A DNA stretch of 64,000 nucleotides from Marinibacterium anthonyi (GTDB lineage: Bacteria; Pseudomonadota; Alphaproteobacteria; Rhodobacterales; Rhodobacteraceae), in assembly GCA_003217735.2 (NCBI GenBank), contig CP031585.1:4894501-4958500 (forward strand). The letters run 5' to 3'. Shown in pieces: positions 8,419 through 17,495 of the stretch. The position numbers were made by a program, and so were the translations under genes. Each line of letters begins with the position of its first letter. Positions within the stretch are counted from its first letter, which is position 1. The notes beneath the pieces are model-generated. The model made no database searches. It was not told the origin of the DNA and was given only the letters and a program-made list of their open reading frames with translations.

Positions 8419-10128
8419 ATGCCTGCCACGATATCCCGCGCCGATTACGCCGCCATGTTCGGCCCCACCACAGGGGACAGGATGCGGCTGGCCGATACCG
8501 ACCTGATCATCGAGGTCGAACGCGACCTGACCACCTATGGCGAAGAGGTCAAGTTCGGCGGCGGCAAGGTGATCCGCGACGGGATGGGCCAGAGCCAGGC
8601 GACACGGGCCGAAGGCGCCGTGGACACCGTGATCACAAACGCGCTGATCGTGGACTACACCGGCATCTACAAGGCCGACATCGGCCTGAAGGACGGCCGG
8701 ATCCACAAGATCGGCAAGGCCGGCAACCCCGACACCCAGCCCGGCGTCGACATCATTATCGGCCCCGGCACCGAGGCCATCGCCGCCGAGGGCTCCATCG
8801 TCACGGCGGGGGCTTTTGACAGCCATATCCACTTCATCTGCCCGCAGCAGATCGACGATGCCCTGCATTCCGGCGTCACCACCATGCTGGGCGGCGGCAC
8901 CGGCCCGGCGCATGGGACGCTGGCCACCACCTGCACCCCCGGGCCCTGGCACCTGGCGCGCATGCTGCAGGCGCTGGATGCCTTCCCGATGAACTTCGGC
9001 CTGGCCGGCAAGGGCAACGCCAGCCAACCCGCCGCGCTGGTGGAAATGGTCAACGCCGGTGCCTGTTCGCTGAAGCTGCACGAAGACTGGGGCACGACGC
9101 CCGGCGCCATCGACTGCTGTCTGTCGGTCGCCGATGACACCGACGTGCAGGTGATGATCCACACCGACACGCTGAACGAATCCGGGTTCGTGGAAAACAC
9201 CGTCGCCGCCATCAAGGGCCGCACCATCCACGCCTTCCACACCGAAGGCGCCGGCGGCGGACATGCGCCCGACATCATCAAGGTCTGCGGCGAGAACAAC
9301 GTGCTGCCGTCCTCCACCAACCCGACGCGGCCCTTCACGGTGAACACGCTCGAGGAACACCTCGACATGCTGATGCACTGCCACCACCTGGACAAGTCGA
9401 TCCCCGAGGACGTGGCCTTTGCCGAAAGCCGGATCCGGCGCGAAACCATGGCGGCCGAGGATATCCTGCACGACATGGGCGCGTTTTCGATCATCGCGTC
9501 CGACAGCCAGGCCATGGGCCGCGTGGGCGAGGTGATCATCCGCACCTTCCAGACCGCCGACAAGATGAAGAAAGTGCGCGGCCGCCTGGCCGAGGAAACC
9601 GGCGACAACGACAATTTCCGCGTCCGCCGCTACATCGCCAAGGTCACGATCAACCCCGCGCTGGCGCATGGCATGAGCCACCAGATCGGATCGATCGAGG
9701 AAGGCAAGCGCGCGGACCTGGTGCTGTGGAACCCGGCCTTCTTCGGCGTGAAGCCGGAAATGGTGCTGGTGGGCGGCACCATCGTCTGCGCCCAGATGGG
9801 TGATTCCAACGCTTCGATCACCACGCCGCAACCCGTTTACAGCCGGCCCATGTTCGGCGCCTTCGGCCGGTCGGTGGAAAATTCGGCGATCCTGTTCGTG
9901 TCCGAAGCCGCCCAGGCCAACGGGCTGCGAAACCAGATCGGGCTGGCAAAACAGACAGTTGCGGTAAAGGGATGCCGGACCGTCACCAAATCGGACCTCA
10001 AGCTCAATGCTGCATTGCCGCATATCGAGGTGCACCCGGAGACCTACGAAGTCCGCGCCGACGGCGAGCTTTTGACCTGCGAACCGGCCACGGAACTGCC
10101 CATGGCCCAACGATACTTCCTGTTTTGA
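8419..10128 (+). CDS. ureC: Urease alpha (catalytic) subunit UreC
   Basis: This 569-residue catalytic subunit hydrolyses urea to ammonia and carbamate at a di-nickel centre. All key parts are visible: the His pair in [12 protein letters not shown], the carbamylated lysine in [14 protein letters not shown], the further nickel/substrate histidines in [11 protein letters not shown] and [15 protein letters not shown], and the mobile flap [20 protein letters not shown]. The start [20 protein letters not shown] and the C-terminal [10 protein letters not shown] are standard. The length is normal and no key residue is missing, so the enzyme should be active once loaded by UreDEFG. It is separated from ureB by the cyclase, AhpD-like and LprI-like genes. 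Confidence 0.98.
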   Translation: MPATISRADYAAMFGPTTGDRMRLADTDLIIEVERDLTTYGEEVKFGGGKVIRDGMGQSQATRAEGAVDTVITNALIVDYTGIYKADIGLKDGRIHKIGKAGNPDTQPGVDIIIGPGTEAIAAEGSIVTAGAFDSHIHFICPQQIDDALHSGVTTMLGGGTGPAHGTLATTCTPGPWHLARMLQALDAFPMNFGLAGKGNASQPAALVEMVNAGACSLKLHEDWGTTPGAIDCCLSVADDTDVQVMIHTDTLNESGFVENTVAAIKGRTIHAFHTEGAGGGHAPDIIKVCGENNVLPSSTNPTRPFTVNTLEEHLDMLMHCHHLDKSIPEDVAFAESRIRRETMAAEDILHDMGAFSIIASDSQAMGRVGEVIIRTFQTADKMKKVRGRLAEETGDNDNFRVRRYIAKVTINPALAHGMSHQIGSIEEGKRADLVLWNPAFFGVKPEMVLVGGTIVCAQMGDSNASITTPQPVYSRPMFGAFGRSVENSAILFVSEAAQANGLRNQIGLAKQTVAVKGCRTVTKSDLKLNAALPHIEVHPETYEVRADGELLTCEPATELPMAQRYFLF

Positions 10129-10197
10129 GTCGTTTACAGATGCTTAACATAGCTTTGCACGAGGCGCGTATCGGCTATTCGGAAGTGCATGTGGAAA

Positions 10198-10215
10198 ATG
10201 CTGCACCTGCAGCAT
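10198..10215. promoter_or_regulatory. Perfect inverted repeat before the DUF1127 gene
   Basis: ATGCTGCA and TGCAGCAT are separated by CC, giving 8-bp perfect arms in the 132-bp gap between ureC and the DUF1127 gene, 45 bp before that gene's start. With such a short spacer it is more likely a protein-binding palindrome than an RNA hairpin, although a hairpin with a slipped loop is possible. It may mark an internal promoter of the urease operon. Confidence 0.45.
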
Positions 10216-10260
10216 ATACCTATACCCAAGAGGGGCTAACCCGAAGAGGCATAGGTAACA

Positions 10261-10482
10261 ATGGCATACGCAACTCAAACCACCCAATCCGCTGGCGTTC
10301 TTTCCGCAGTGCAGAATTTCTTCTCGACGATCGGCCACGCTCTGGTCGCAGTCGCCGAAGCGAACCCGCGCATGAAGAAAGTGCAGGCGCTGCAGCGCAT
10401 GACGGACGAAGAACTGGCCGCACGCGGTCTGAAACGCGAAGACATCGTCCGCGTGGTCTTCCACGACGTGCTCTACATGTGA
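10261..10482 (+). CDS. DUF1127 family small protein
   Basis: The 73-residue protein ends in the DUF1127 signature: KVQALQRMTDEELAARGLKR followed by EDIVRVVFHDVLYM. The N-terminal half is a short hydrophobic amphipathic region (VLSAVQNFFSTIGHALVAVAEA). DUF1127 proteins are small, basic and widespread in alphaproteobacteria; some have been shown to bind RNA or to tune phosphate and carbon metabolism, but most are uncharacterised. It lies between ureC and ureE, with 132 bp before and 19 bp after it, and a palindrome at 10198 just upstream. It may have its own promoter. Whether it acts on the urease mRNA is not known. Confidence 0.8.
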   Translation: MAYATQTTQSAGVLSAVQNFFSTIGHALVAVAEANPRMKKVQALQRMTDEELAARGLKREDIVRVVFHDVLYM

Positions 10483-10501
10483 TCACGTCCGGGGGTGCCG
10501 C

Positions 10502-10954
10502 ATGAGCGCCCCTATGATCAAGGCAGTGCAGGTGCGCGACCATGCGCACCTTGCGCCCTCCGGCCGGGTGTCCCTGGACTACGAAGGCCGGTTCATACGA
10601 CGCAAGGTCCTGCAGCTTGCCGATGGCGGGTCCATCCTTGTCGATCTCCCCAAGACGACCTCGCTTGATCACGGGTCTGTCCTGGTGCTGGAAGACGGCC
10701 GCGAAATCGCGGTCGAAGCCGCGCCGGAAACGCTTCTGGAAATCACGGGTGACGACCTGACCCGTATCGCCTGGCACGTGGGCAACCGCCACACGCCGTG
10801 CCAGATCGAATCCGGCCGCCTGCTGATCCACCCCGATCACGTCATCTCCGACATGCTGACCCTGCTTGGCGCCACCGTGCGCGAGGTGGTCGAACCCTTC
10901 ACCCCCGAAGGCGGCGCCTATGGGCATGGCAGAACGCATTCCCATGCCCACTGA
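10502..10954 (+). CDS. ureE: Urease accessory protein UreE (nickel metallochaperone)
   Basis: This is a 150-residue UreE. The N-terminal peptide-binding domain contains LDYEGRFIRRKVLQLADGG and LVDLPKTTSLDHGSVLVLEDG. The metal-binding domain has AWHVGNRHTPCQIESGRLLI, with the conserved GNRH, and HPDHVISDMLTLLGATV. The tail [10 protein letters not shown] is a short His cluster able to hold extra nickel. UreE delivers nickel to the UreDFG complex. The gene follows DUF1127 by 19 bp and overlaps the likely start of ureF. The tail is modest beside the 20-His stretch of the protein encoded at 23085, the other nickel-protein candidate in this window. Confidence 0.95.
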   Translation: MSAPMIKAVQVRDHAHLAPSGRVSLDYEGRFIRRKVLQLADGGSILVDLPKTTSLDHGSVLVLEDGREIAVEAAPETLLEITGDDLTRIAWHVGNRHTPCQIESGRLLIHPDHVISDMLTLLGATVREVVEPFTPEGGAYGHGRTHSHAH

Positions 10955-11597
10955 CCCGGCCGGCCTTGCCCTGCTGACGCTGGCTCAATGGCTGTCCCCC
11001 GCCTTTCCGGTCGGGGCATTCGCCTATTCCCACGGGCTGGACGCGGCGGTTACGGACGGCACGGTCACGGATGCGGACAGTTTCGCCGACTGGCTGGACG
11101 ACGTGCTGTTCCATGGCGGCGGTCGCACCGACGCCATCCTGCTGGTCGCCGCCCATGCGGCCGACGAGGCGAGCCTGCAAGGGCTCGACGAATTGGCCCG
11201 CGCGCTCGCACCCTCGGCCGAACGGCTGATGGAAACCGATCTTCAAGGCACCGCCTTTGCCGGCACCGCCGCGGCCATCTGGGGCACCGACGGCGCGCCG
11301 CGCACCTACCCCGTCGCCGTGGGCGCCGCCGCTGCGGTTCACGGCCTGCCGCTGGAACAGACGGTTCAGTTCTACCTGCATGCTTTTGCATCGAATTTGA
11401 CGGCCGCCGCGACACGCCTGGTGCCCCTTGGACAGACAGAAGCACAAGCCGTGCTGGCGGCCAGGGCCCCCGCCCTTGCAGACCTCGGGCGTTTGGCGCT
11501 ATCCCTCACCCTCGAAGATCTCGGCTCCTCGGCCTTCCTCGCGGATATCGCGTCGATGCGGCACGAGACACAATACTCGAGGATGTTCCGCTCATGA
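10944..11597 (+). CDS. ureF: Urease accessory protein UreF
   Basis: UreF works as a checkpoint in the UreDFG complex, gating GTP hydrolysis by UreG while nickel is inserted. The family core is clear: [20 protein letters not shown] near the N-terminus, then [17 protein letters not shown] and [20 protein letters not shown] at the end. The start at 10944 ([11 protein letters not shown]) fits the family length at 217 residues and overlaps ureE by 11 bp. An alternative ATG at 10920 has a better Shine-Dalgarno (GAAGG, 8 bases away) and would add 8 residues, so the start is uncertain by that much. The stop overlaps the ureG start as ATGA. Confidence 0.93.
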   Translation: MPTDPAGLALLTLAQWLSPAFPVGAFAYSHGLDAAVTDGTVTDADSFADWLDDVLFHGGGRTDAILLVAAHAADEASLQGLDELARALAPSAERLMETDLQGTAFAGTAAAIWGTDGAPRTYPVAVGAAAAVHGLPLEQTVQFYLHAFASNLTAAATRLVPLGQTEAQAVLAARAPALADLGRLALSLTLEDLGSSAFLADIASMRHETQYSRMFRS

Positions 11598-12226
11598 CCT
11601 CTTCAAACGGCCCGCTTCGCGTGGGCATCGGCGGCCCGGTGGGCGCCGGCAAGACCACGCTGACGGCCGCGCTTTGCCGCGCGCTCAGGGACGATTATTC
11701 CGTCGCCGCCATCACCAACGACATCTACACCCAGGAAGACGCCGAGGCGCTGATGCGCATGCAGGCCCTGCCGCTTGACCGGATCATGGGCGTGGAAACC
11801 GGCGGCTGCCCGCACACCGCGATCCGCGAGGACGCGTCGATCAACCTGGCCGCCGTGGCCAAGATGACCGACCGCTTCCCCGACCTGGACATCGTGCTGA
11901 TCGAATCGGGCGGCGACAACCTGTCGGCCACCTTCTCGCCCGAACTGGCGGACCTGACGCTGTACGTCATCGACGTCGCCGCCGGCGAGGAGATCCCCCG
12001 CAAGGGCGGCCCCGCCATCACCAAGTCGGACGTGCTGATCATCAACAAGACCGACCTGGCGCCCTATGTCGGCGCCTCGCTCGAAGTCATGGACCGCGAT
12101 GCGAAGAAGATGCGGGGCGACCGGCCCTACGTCTTCTGCGCGCTGAAATCCGGCGACGGCCTGCAGACCGTGATCGACCACATCGCCGCCATCGGCGGCC
12201 TCAGCAAAGCCGAGCCGGTCTCGTGA
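11594..12226 (+). CDS. ureG: Urease accessory GTPase UreG
   Basis: The 210-residue UreG is a SIMIBI-class GTPase that carries nickel to apo-urease. It has the P-loop [11 protein letters not shown], the nickel-binding CPH motif in [19 protein letters not shown], the switch segment [20 protein letters not shown] and the G4 motif INKTDLA. The length is normal. The ATG overlaps the ureF stop by four bases, and its own TGA overlaps a GTG start for the GH13 phosphorylase gene, so the operon seems to continue past the urease genes. UreG-like and HypB-like GTPases also serve other nickel enzymes, so a shared role with the nickel-dependent guanidine hydrolase candidate at 21851 is conceivable. Confidence 0.97.
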   Translation: MTSSNGPLRVGIGGPVGAGKTTLTAALCRALRDDYSVAAITNDIYTQEDAEALMRMQALPLDRIMGVETGGCPHTAIREDASINLAAVAKMTDRFPDLDIVLIESGGDNLSATFSPELADLTLYVIDVAAGEEIPRKGGPAITKSDVLIINKTDLAPYVGASLEVMDRDAKKMRGDRPYVFCALKSGDGLQTVIDHIAAIGGLSKAEPVS

Positions 12227-13962
12227 GCGATCCCTTCGGACACCGCCTGAAAGACCTGGTCAGCCAGATCTACCCCGACCTCGATGCCGATATCCTCGGC
12301 AGCCAGATCGTCGACGCCTTCTGGCCCGACGACCGCCCCCGCCGCAAACGCGGCCGCAAGCCCGGCAACGGCTTCTGGTCGGAACGCGACGCGCTGATGA
12401 TCACCTACGGCAATTCCATCGTCGACGGGGCGCACAAGCCCCTGGACCTGCTGCGTGATTTCCTGGATCGCAACCTGAAGGGCGTGACCAACGGCGTGCA
12501 TATCCTGCCGTTCTTCCCCTTTACCTCGGACGACGGGTTCGCCGTGTCCGACTATCGGTCGGTCAACCCGATCCTGGGCGACTGGTCCGACATCCGGCGC
12601 ATCGGCGGCGAATTCAAGCTGATGTCCGACCTGGTGCTGAACCACGTGTCCAGCCAGTCGACCTGGTTCCACGACTACATCCAGGGCCACCCGCCCTACG
12701 ACAAGTTCTTCTTCGAAGCCTCGCCCGAGGACGACCTGAGCGAGGTCGTCCGCCCCCGCACGCACCCCCTGCTGCGCGAGGTCGAAACGGTCAACGGCCC
12801 GAAACACGTCTGGTGCACCTTCAGCCACGACCAGGTCGACGTGGATTTCCGCAACCCCGAGGTGCTGCTGGAATTCCTGCGGGTGATGCGGATGCACGTG
12901 GACAACGGCGTGCGGATCGTGCGGCTGGACGCGGTGGCCTTCGTCTGGAAGGAAATCGGCACCAACTGCATCCACCTGCCCGAAACCCATGCCATCGTGC
13001 GGCTGATGCGGCTGCTGTGCGATTTCGCGCATGAACCCGTGATCCTGCTGACCGAAACCAACGTGCCCAGCCTGGAAAACCTGTCCTATTTCGGCAACAG
13101 GAACGAAGCGCACGTGGTCTACAACTTCTCGCTGCCGCCGCTGCTGTTGCACGCGATGCTGTCGGGAACCTCCCGCTACCTGGTCAAGTGGCAGGCGGCG
13201 ATGCCGCCGGCGCAGCTGGGCTGTGCCTACCTGAACTTCTCGGCCAGCCACGACGGCGTGGGCATGCGCCCCGCCGAAGGCATCCTGCCCGAGGATCAGA
13301 AGGACGCGATGATCGGCGCGGTCCGCCGGTTCGGCGGCGAGGTGTCGATGCGCGCGCTGGGGGGCGGCAAGGAATCCCCCTACGAGCTGAACATCACCTT
13401 CTTCGATGCGCTCAAGGGCACGCTGGCCGGTGAAGACGGCTGGCACGTGGAACGCTTCGTGACCTCGCAGACCATCGTCATGGCGCTGGAAGGCATCCCG
13501 GCCTTCTACATCCATGCGCTGCTGGCCACGCCGAACGACCACGAGAAAGTGGCCAAGACCGGCATGAAACGGGCGATCAACCGGCATCACTGGGATTACC
13601 CGACGCTGCGCGCGCTGCTGAAGGACCCCGAAAGCCATACGTCCCAGGTGCTGACGGCGCTGAAGAAGCGGATCCGCCTGCGCGGCAAGCAGCCGGCCTT
13701 CCACCCCAACGCGACGCAGTTCACCCTGCAGATCGACGACAGGCTCTTCGGAGTCTGGCGGCAGAGCCTGGATCGCGACCAGTCGATCTTTGCCCTGCAC
13801 AACGTCAGCGACGAAGAGGTCGAGCTGGATCCGGCGGTGCTGAACCTGATCGACGGGGATACCTGGACCGACCTGATCTCGGGCGAGACCATTCCGGTGA
13901 CCGGCGGCTACCCGATCGAATTCGCGCCCTACCAGAGCCGCTGGATCTCCAACCGCGCGTGA
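12223..13962 (+). CDS. GH13 sugar phosphorylase (sucrose / glucosylglycerate phosphorylase type)
   Basis: The 579-residue enzyme belongs to glycoside hydrolase family 13, in the sucrose phosphorylase-like subgroup. The three catalytic positions are visible: the nucleophile Asp in [15 protein letters not shown], the acid/base Glu in [11 protein letters not shown], and the third Asp in [12 protein letters not shown]. The opening [18 protein letters not shown] and [19 protein letters not shown] are typical. These enzymes split an alpha-glucoside with phosphate to glucose 1-phosphate. The convergent neighbours look like glucosyl-3-phosphoglycerate synthase and phosphatase, which favours glucosylglycerate as substrate over sucrose. 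The GTG start overlaps the ureG stop (GTGA), an unexpected coupling to the urease operon. The substrate is an inference. Confidence 0.82.
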   Translation: MSDPFGHRLKDLVSQIYPDLDADILGSQIVDAFWPDDRPRRKRGRKPGNGFWSERDALMITYGNSIVDGAHKPLDLLRDFLDRNLKGVTNGVHILPFFPFTSDDGFAVSDYRSVNPILGDWSDIRRIGGEFKLMSDLVLNHVSSQSTWFHDYIQGHPPYDKFFFEASPEDDLSEVVRPRTHPLLREVETVNGPKHVWCTFSHDQVDVDFRNPEVLLEFLRVMRMHVDNGVRIVRLDAVAFVWKEIGTNCIHLPETHAIVRLMRLLCDFAHEPVILLTETNVPSLENLSYFGNRNEAHVVYNFSLPPLLLHAMLSGTSRYLVKWQAAMPPAQLGCAYLNFSASHDGVGMRPAEGILPEDQKDAMIGAVRRFGGEVSMRALGGGKESPYELNITFFDALKGTLAGEDGWHVERFVTSQTIVMALEGIPAFYIHALLATPNDHEKVAKTGMKRAINRHHWDYPTLRALLKDPESHTSQVLTALKKRIRLRGKQPAFHPNATQFTLQIDDRLFGVWRQSLDRDQSIFALHNVSDEEVELDPAVLNLIDGDTWTDLISGETIPVTGGYPIEFAPYQSRWISNRA

Positions 13963-13972
13963 TACGGGGCAT

Positions 13973-13995
13973 GAGATTATTCGACGAATAATCTC
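13973..13995. terminator. Symmetric hairpin between convergent genes
   Basis: GAGATTATTCG and CGAATAATCTC flank a single A, giving an 11-bp perfect stem in the 45-bp gap between the GH13 phosphorylase and the convergent glycosyltransferase. It can form in transcripts from either strand. No T-run follows on either side, so it is probably a bidirectional terminator of a non-classical type or an mRNA end-stabilising hairpin. Confidence 0.65.
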
Positions 13996-14007
13996 GGCCC
14001 CCACGCG

Positions 14008-15243
14008 TCACCCCCGGGCCGGGCCCGCGATATCGTCGTAATCCGCCGCGACCGCCGTCAGCATGTCGCGCATCAGGTCCGGGTCCGCCGCGTGGACCCG
14101 GCTCCATGTCGCGATAAAGGGCGTCTCGGACGGAAAGGTCAGGAAGGTATCGCCGGCCCGGATGATGTTGTCGGCGAACAGCTCGATCGTCTGCTCTTCC
14201 TTGTGCCGGTCCAGGCTCAGCCCGTTCATCGCCGCGTCGTTGTAATAGCTTTCCAGCAGGTCCAGCGCGCTGCGGTAATAGGTGGCCTTCAGCGTCCGGA
14301 AGATGTTCTGGGTGAACACCGTCCCGTCGGCGGCCAGCTTGCGAAAGATCGCCTTGCAGATATCCGTCGACATCCGGTTCAGCCCGGCGGCGGCATCCTC
14401 GGGGCTCAGCTCCTGGTGCTTGTGGTCATAGGCGTCCGAAATTTCCACCTGGCAGACCGACCGCCGCGCCAGGTTGCGCCAGGCCTCCGACAGCACCCCG
14501 ATCTCAAGCCCCCAGTCCGACGGGATCCGCAGATCCGGCAGCACCGTCGTGCGCATGGCGAATTCGCCCGACAGCGGATAGCGGAAGCTGCGCAGGTAAT
14601 CGATGTAATCCCGCGTCCCGATCACCTTCTGCAGCGCGATCAGCAGCGGGCTGACCAGCAGCCGCGTCACCCGCCCGTTCAGCTTGCCGCCGCCGATCCG
14701 TGGATAGAACCCCTTGGACAGCTGGTAGTGGAAATTCGGGTTGGCCACCGGGTAGACCAGCCGCGCCAGCATGTCCCGGTGATAGGTGACGATGTCGCAA
14801 TCATGAATCGCCATCACCGCGCTGTCCTGGCAGGCCATCAGGTAGCCCATGCAGGTCCAGACGTTCTTGCCCTTGCCGGGCTCGGCCGGGTTCAGCCCCA
14901 TCGCCTCCAGCCGCGCGCCGATCGCCTTTTGCCGGGGGCTGTCGTTCCAGATCACCACGTGATCCTGCGGCAGTTTGGAAAAATACTGCAGCGCATGGGC
15001 GTATTGATCCCGATCCGCCCGGTCCAGCCCGATGATGATGCGGTGCAGGTACGGCACCTGCGCCAGTTCATCGACGATATTGGCCAGCGCCTCGGCCTCA
15101 AGCTCGGAATAAAGCGACGGCAGGATCAGCGAGATCTTGCGGGTCCGGGCAAAGTTCGCCAGCTCCTGCGTCATCGCCTCGGGGCTGACCGAGCGCATGT
15201 TGTGCAGGGTCGCGATATTGCCGTTCTGGTGAAAGTCTGCCAC
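14008..15243 (-). CDS. Glycosyltransferase, probable glucosyl-3-phosphoglycerate synthase
   Basis: The 411-residue protein is a nucleotide-sugar glycosyltransferase with a GT-A fold: ISLILPSLYSELEAEALANI at the start of the fold, the DxD metal motif in MAIHDCDIVTYH and the acceptor region KGFYPRIGGGKLNGRVTRLL. Length and pattern suit the GT81-like glucosyl-3-phosphoglycerate synthases, which join NDP-glucose to 3-phosphoglycerate. A GTG start at 15243 is preferred: GGAG lies 6 bases before it and only 10 bp separate it from the upstream phosphatase stop; an earlier start would run deep into that gene. With the phosphatase it would make glucosylglycerate, a compatible solute of salt- or nitrogen-stressed bacteria. 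Mannosyl transfer is the main alternative. Confidence 0.75.
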   Translation of the reverse strand: MADFHQNGNIATLHNMRSVSPEAMTQELANFARTRKISLILPSLYSELEAEALANIVDELAQVPYLHRIIIGLDRADRDQYAHALQYFSKLPQDHVVIWNDSPRQKAIGARLEAMGLNPAEPGKGKNVWTCMGYLMACQDSAVMAIHDCDIVTYHRDMLARLVYPVANPNFHYQLSKGFYPRIGGGKLNGRVTRLLVSPLLIALQKVIGTRDYIDYLRSFRYPLSGEFAMRTTVLPDLRIPSDWGLEIGVLSEAWRNLARRSVCQVEISDAYDHKHQELSPEDAAAGLNRMSTDICKAIFRKLAADGTVFTQNIFRTLKATYYRSALDLLESYYNDAAMNGLSLDRHKEEQTIELFADNIIRAGDTFLTFPSETPFIATWSRVHAADPDLMRDMLTAVAADYDDIAGPARG

Positions 15244-15253
15244 GTGCGGCTCC

Positions 15254-16042
15254 TCAGATGTCGATCCCCAGGTCCGAAAGCAGACCCGACAGTTCCTTGT
15301 TCCACCCCTCGGGCCCCGGACGGGCACTGCGACGGATCCGCCCGGCGGCCTCGCCCTTCAGCTCGGGCAGGGGCGCGCCATGGTCATTGGCGATGACGAT
15401 GCCGTGGTCGGCGGTTTCCAGCATCTCGCGGTCGTTCGGCGCATCGCCCAGCGCGATCGTGACCGGGTTGCCATAGCCCGTCGCGATCTCGGCCATGCGG
15501 TCGGCCTTGGTGCCTCCGAAACTCAGCGTCAGGAACCGCCCGCCCCGGCGCCCGGTGATGCCATGGGCGGCCAGTGCTTCAAGAAACGCGGCCTGGCCCG
15601 CTTCGTTCCCGCCCCACAGCCCCGGTTCGGAAAAGGCCCGCTCCGCCGCTGCCCGGGCGGCCTCCGGCGCCAGCCCGGTGACCTCGGCGATGCGCACGGG
15701 CCCCATGCCGGCGAATCCTTCGAACGGCGCGCGCACGGCATCGGGCAGCGCCTCGATCGCGGCGCGCAGCTGCCAGTAGGCGCTCCGGTCGTCCGGTGAC
15801 GTCCCCGATCCCCCGATCACCACACCCGCCCCGTTCTCGCAGATCAGCGGCGCGTCGCTCAGGCCCATGGCCGCGCGCAGGGGCACCATTTCGGCCGCCG
15901 TCTTGGAACTGGCCAGAACCACGGGAATGCCCGCCGCCGTCAACCTGTCCAGCAGCGGCGCGGCTGCCGACCAGTCATAGGTCGCATGATCCAGAAGCGT
16001 ACCGTCAAGATCGGTGAAGATCAGGGCGCGGGGAGGCGTCAT
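15254..16042 (-). CDS. HAD-IIB phosphatase, mannosyl/glucosyl-3-phosphoglycerate phosphatase family
   Basis: The 262-residue protein shows the HAD motifs in order: nucleophile motif I LIFTDLDGTLLDHATY, motif II VVLASSKTAAEM, the family block PLICENGAGVVIGG, and motif IV IALGDAPNDREMLETADHGI. The ENGAGV segment and overall length match the mannosyl-3-phosphoglycerate phosphatase (MpgP/YedP) branch, which also removes phosphate from glucosyl-3-phosphoglycerate. It is followed after 10 bp by the glycosyltransferase, so the two form a synthesis pair, with a phosphorylase for breakdown encoded convergently. It is cytosolic, with no signal peptide. The sugar specificity cannot be read from the sequence alone. 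Confidence 0.82.
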   Translation of the reverse strand: MTPPRALIFTDLDGTLLDHATYDWSAAAPLLDRLTAAGIPVVLASSKTAAEMVPLRAAMGLSDAPLICENGAGVVIGGSGTSPDDRSAYWQLRAAIEALPDAVRAPFEGFAGMGPVRIAEVTGLAPEAARAAAERAFSEPGLWGGNEAGQAAFLEALAAHGITGRRGGRFLTLSFGGTKADRMAEIATGYGNPVTIALGDAPNDREMLETADHGIVIANDHGAPLPELKGEAAGRIRRSARPGPEGWNKELSGLLSDLGIDI

Positions 16043-16227
16043 CGGGGGAATGTCATCTGCGGGTCGTCATGGCGGCGGCTTTGCCTGTCCTGCTGCACTT
16101 GCAAAAAGCTTAACCGCCCGCCACGCCGACCGAAACCCTTTGCGTAAACCGGCTTGTCATCCGCCTGTCGGAAAGGCACGTCATGAAGCACCAGGCAAGA
16201 CTGCGCCAAGTCGAGGAAGGAGACCCC

Positions 16228-17151
16228 ATGACCGACGCGATGTTCGCCGCACCCGGCACGTTCCGCAGAGGCAATCTGCACACCCATTCCACCCGGTCCG
16301 ACGGGGTTCTCGACCCCGCCGAGGTCTGCCGCCGCTACCAGGCCGAAGGCTATGATTTCATTGCCCTGACCGATCATTTCGTCGGCGCCTTCGGCTATCC
16401 GATCACCGACACCACGCCCTACCGCAACAACGCCTTCACCACGATCCTCGGCGCCGAGCTGCATTCCGGCGCAATGTCGAACGGCGAACTCTGGCATATC
16501 CTGGCCGTGGGCCTGCCCACCGATTTCGCCCCCTCCAACACGCCCACCTTCCAGCCGGTCCCCGACCAGGAAAGCGGCGCGGAAATCGCCCGGCGCGCGC
16601 GCGACTCCGGCGCCTTCGTGGCCATCGCCCACCCGGAATGGTCGGGCCTCACGACCGAGGATGCCCGCACGATCGAAGCCGCCCACGCGGTCGAGATCTA
16701 CAACCACGGCTGCGCCATGGGCTGCGACCGGCCGCACGGGTTCTACACGCTGGACCAGTTGCTGACCGAAGGGCGCAAGCTGGACCTGTGCGCCACCGAC
16801 GACGCGCATTTCTCGGAACCCGACCATTTCGGCGGTTGGGTCATGGTGAAGGCGCAGGAAAACGACCCCGACGCGCTGCTTGAGGCGCTCAAGGCCGGGC
16901 ACCATTATTCCAGCCAGGGGCCGCTGATCCACAACGTGATCTGGGAAGACACCCGCGTGATCGTCGAAAGCTCGGCGGTGACCTCGGTGATCCTGCAGGG
17001 CGCGGGCACGGCCTCGCTGGCGGTGCACGGCGACAGCATGACCCGCACCGAAGTCCCCTTCGGGCGCTGCGCCGGCTCGCCCTTCCTGCGGCTGACGGTG
17101 ATGGACCGGGCCGGCAAACGCGCCTGGCTGAACCCGGTCTACCGCGACTGA
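16228..17151 (+). CDS. PHP-domain metallohydrolase (CehA/McbA-like)
   Basis: The 307-residue protein has the four PHP motifs that bind a metal cluster: NLHTHSTRSDG, FIALTDHFVG, VAIAHPEWSGL and CATDDAHFSEPDHFGGW. PHP proteins of this kind hydrolyse phosphoesters or, in CehA/McbA relatives, carbamate esters. The ATG at 16228 follows AAGGAG by 7 bases; an upstream in-frame start at 16183 lacks such a site. The final 70 residues form a small beta-rich extension (TSVILQGAGTASLAVHGD) seen in PHP proteins of uncertain substrate. It stands alone on the plus strand, divergent from the phosphatase gene. The substrate is unknown. Confidence 0.8.
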   Translation: MTDAMFAAPGTFRRGNLHTHSTRSDGVLDPAEVCRRYQAEGYDFIALTDHFVGAFGYPITDTTPYRNNAFTTILGAELHSGAMSNGELWHILAVGLPTDFAPSNTPTFQPVPDQESGAEIARRARDSGAFVAIAHPEWSGLTTEDARTIEAAHAVEIYNHGCAMGCDRPHGFYTLDQLLTEGRKLDLCATDDAHFSEPDHFGGWVMVKAQENDPDALLEALKAGHHYSSQGPLIHNVIWEDTRVIVESSAVTSVILQGAGTASLAVHGDSMTRTEVPFGRCAGSPFLRLTVMDRAGKRAWLNPVYRD

Positions 17152-17209
17152 CGCCTTGACGCCGGCGCGCTGCGGCGCGCCATTGGCGGCGCGACCAGAA
17201 GACCAGGTC

Positions 17210-17415
17210 ATGGATATCTTCCCCGCCGGCAGCCGCGCGACGCGGCCCGCCAACCCGGACGACTTCACCGGCACGGTCTGGATCCCGCCCGGCGTCGAAC
17301 ATTGGCACGGCGCCGGCCCACAAGACCGGCATGGTGCACATCGCGATGCAGGAAAAGGACGGCGACAGCGCGGCCACCTGGCTCGACAAGGTGACGGACG
17401 CCGACTACCTGGCGC
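17210..17415 (+). pseudogene. Remnant of a small cupin-domain gene
   Basis: Two pieces of one cupin protein remain. The first, in one frame, reads MDIFPAGSRATRPANPDDF then TGTVW and jumps straight to IPPGVEHWHGA, a block that normally lies some 50-60 residues further on. After that point homology continues in another frame as GMVHIAMQEKDGDSAATWLD and KVTDADY, the usual end of such cupins. So an internal deletion, perhaps at the similar TVW / DVVW sequences, and a frameshift have destroyed the gene, including most of the metal-binding barrel. The family includes quercetinase-like and mandelonitrile-lyase-like small cupins. The rest of the 17152-17495 gap holds two terminator-like hairpins. Confidence 0.7.
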
Positions 17416-17436
17416 CCCCCCGGGCCTGGCGCATCA

Positions 17437-17484
17437 GAAAATGCCCCGGCATTTTCCCGACCGGGAAAATTCGGCGAATTTTCC
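17437..17484. terminator. Two adjacent AT-stem hairpins after phnM-like gene
   Basis: GAAAATGCC and GGCATTTTC flank CC (17437-17456), and GGAAAATTC and GAATTTTCC flank GGC (17464-17484); both stems are perfect. They start 11 bp past the stop of the minus-strand PhnM-like gene and also lie after the plus-strand cupin remnant, so they can end transcripts from both sides. On either strand a short T-rich half-stem takes the place of the usual U-run. Confidence 0.65.
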
Positions 17485-17495
17485 TGGCCACCGGA

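Noticed and set aside
15244-15327. N-terminal extension of the glycosyltransferase
   Set aside because: The extension overlaps the phosphatase coding region and lacks a ribosome site; the GTG at 15243 has GGAG at a good distance.
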